From Thermovirga sp. (GTDB lineage Bacteria > Synergistota > Synergistia > Synergistales > Thermovirgaceae), in the NCBI RefSeq assembly GCF_017656375.1, contig NZ_JACDOB010000006.1, positions 1-64,000 of the forward strand: a DNA stretch of 64,000 nt. Reading direction: 5' to 3'. Position numbers and translations under genes: made by a program. The notes below the pieces were generated by a model, which did no database searches, was not told the origin of the DNA, and worked only from the letters and a program-made list of their open reading frames with translations. Positions 63,174 through 64,000 of this stretch are shown here, piece by piece; position 1 is the stretch's first letter, and every line of letters begins with the position of its first letter.

Positions 63174-63612
63174 GTCCTGGTATTCTGTTGTTTCTACGTG
63201 CTTTGGTTTAGGTTGCCTCACGTCCATGCCTGGCACTCTCGCTTCCTTTGTGGCCTTTTTGATTTACATAATATATCCTGTTAATCTTTGGATAATTGCT
63301 GGAGTGTTTTTGTTGGGCGTCTTTGCTGCTGATAGGTATATAAAGGAACGGGGAAATCTTGACCCTGGGGAGGTAGTTATAGATGAAGTAGTAGGAAGCT
63401 GGATAGCCTTCTTTGGCTTTTCCCCAGGGGCTGCCTTTGCTGCGTTATTTCTTTTCAGGGTGTTTGACATATTAAAGCCCTTTCCTGTGAATGCTGCAGA
63501 AAAGCTTCCTGGAGGGGTAGGTGTTATGGCGGACGATGTTGTCGCAGGTCTATATGCCAACTTGTTGGTTAGGGGAATCTTTTGGATATTTTTGCCTGCA
63601 TTGTCAGGATAA
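63163..63612 (+). CDS. pgpA: Phosphatidylglycerophosphatase A
   Basis: Membrane enzyme of 149 residues that dephosphorylates phosphatidylglycerophosphate. Family segments: TCFGLGCLTSMPGTLAS, DPGEVVIDEVVGSWIAFF with the conserved acidic residues, RVFDILKPFPVNAAEKLPGG and MADDVVAGLYANLL. The GTG start (63163) overlaps rimO by 11 bases and follows GGGGGAGG. Confidence 0.93.
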   Translation: MKIESWYSVVSTCFGLGCLTSMPGTLASFVAFLIYIIYPVNLWIIAGVFLLGVFAADRYIKERGNLDPGEVVIDEVVGSWIAFFGFSPGAAFAALFLFRVFDILKPFPVNAAEKLPGGVGVMADDVVAGLYANLLVRGIFWIFLPALSG

Positions 63613-63643
63613 GAATAGAGCGAAAAGGAGGAAGGCTTAACCC

Positions 63644-64000
63644 GTGAAGAAGGCAGCCCTTTTTGCTGTAGGGGATGAACTTTTGGCTGGAATTGGTAGA
63701 GAAGGCAATTGTGCTTGGCTTGCTGGAAAACTCTCAGAAATAGGCTGGGAAGTTGTGGTTATTCAAGTTTTGCCAGATGAAGTTGAAGCTATAGTATCAG
63801 ACTTAGAACAATGGGTTGGAAAGGTGAGCCTTATCGTTCTTTCTGGAGGGCTTGGGCCTACTCATGACGATTTAACGAGAGAGGCTATTGCTAAGCTTTT
63901 GGGGAGTCCTTTGATGTTGAGGGAAGACCTGTATACGCCCATACTTGCGAGGTATTCTGGCCCTATAAGGGGAGCTGTGGAAATGTCCAAGGGTAAACAG
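63644..64000 (+). CDS. cinA: CinA-like competence/damage-inducible protein, 5' part only
   Basis: The frame from GTG 63644 stays open to the window edge (119 codons). It begins KKAALFAVGDELLAG and includes SGGLGPTHDDLTREAIAKLL, the MoCF-type nucleotide-binding domain of CinA. The AAAAGGAGGAAGG SD lies before the start. The C-terminal deamidase domain, if present, is beyond the window. Its position after pgpA and rodZ matches many bacteria, where recA often follows. Confidence 0.9.
   Translation, partial: MKKAALFAVGDELLAGIGREGNCAWLAGKLSEIGWEVVVIQVLPDEVEAIVSDLEQWVGKVSLIVLSGGLGPTHDDLTREAIAKLLGSPLMLREDLYTPILARYSGPIRGAVEMSKGKQ

Overview
The window is a gene-dense chromosomal stretch with 64 protein genes, one of them cut by the right edge. 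I see no rRNA, tRNA, CRISPR array, prophage or insertion sequence. The host looks like an anaerobic, probably moderately thermophilic diderm of the Synergistota, Acetomicrobium/Anaerobaculum-like. The evidence is moderate GC, heavy AGA/AGG and ATA codon use, an LpxL-type acyltransferase with a heptose kinase and an RND pump (outer membrane), fermentative amino-acid genes (GDH, M20 amidohydrolase) and no sporulation genes. The genus is an inference. TTG and GTG starts are common, and many starts below were set by the Shine-Dalgarno (SD) sequence rather than by the longest open frame.

Layout. 1-5.7 kb: sirtuin, NCS2 permease, flavin reductase, DUF2400 protein, an unrecognised protein, MntP and dCMP deaminase. 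5.7-16 kb: AAA-TPR protein, HD and PAS/HD-GYP proteins, P1 peptidase, a NarL/NarX-like two-component pair and a beta-CASP nuclease. 16-23 kb: TolC/adaptor/RND efflux operon. 23-28.7 kb: TyrRS, acyltransferase, tautomerase, MnmE, aminotransferase and M48 protease. 28.8-35.9 kb: a serine-biosynthesis operon behind a Ser/Gly/Cys-rich leader peptide, then ApgM, a YhaM-like exonuclease and a pseudouridine synthase. 35.9-43.5 kb: a HesB-like selenoprotein, GDH, M20 amidohydrolase, acyl-CoA ligase, heptose kinase, CitC and a GDSL hydrolase. 43.5-52 kb: a complete histidine pathway, hisD-Z-G-B-H-A-F-IE plus a HAD phosphatase on the minus strand and hisC divergent on the plus strand. 52-64 kb: MocR regulator, CitX, a GntR regulator with an apparent ATT start, DegT aminotransferase, Zn protease, DUF6391-like protein, then rsmB-PASTA-rpe-rodZ-rimO-pgpA-cinA.

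Main points of interest. (1) A 38-residue leader peptide carries Ser, Gly and Cys at 18 of 38 positions, including four consecutive Ser codons. It has a good promoter upstream and a 13-bp hairpin downstream that competes with a segment at the end of the leader gene, just ahead of a serine-biosynthesis operon. This looks like serine-family attenuation. (2) An in-frame TGA sits at the first conserved Cys of a HesB/IscA-like protein with a bSECIS-like hairpin after it: a selenoprotein that routine gene calling would split. (3) A HAD phosphatase closes the his operon and would supply the otherwise missing histidinol-phosphatase. (4) A PASTA-only protein occupies the rsmB-rpe position where Firmicutes keep the PrkC kinase. 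(5) A GntR regulator has no ATG/GTG/TTG start that fits its conserved N-terminus.
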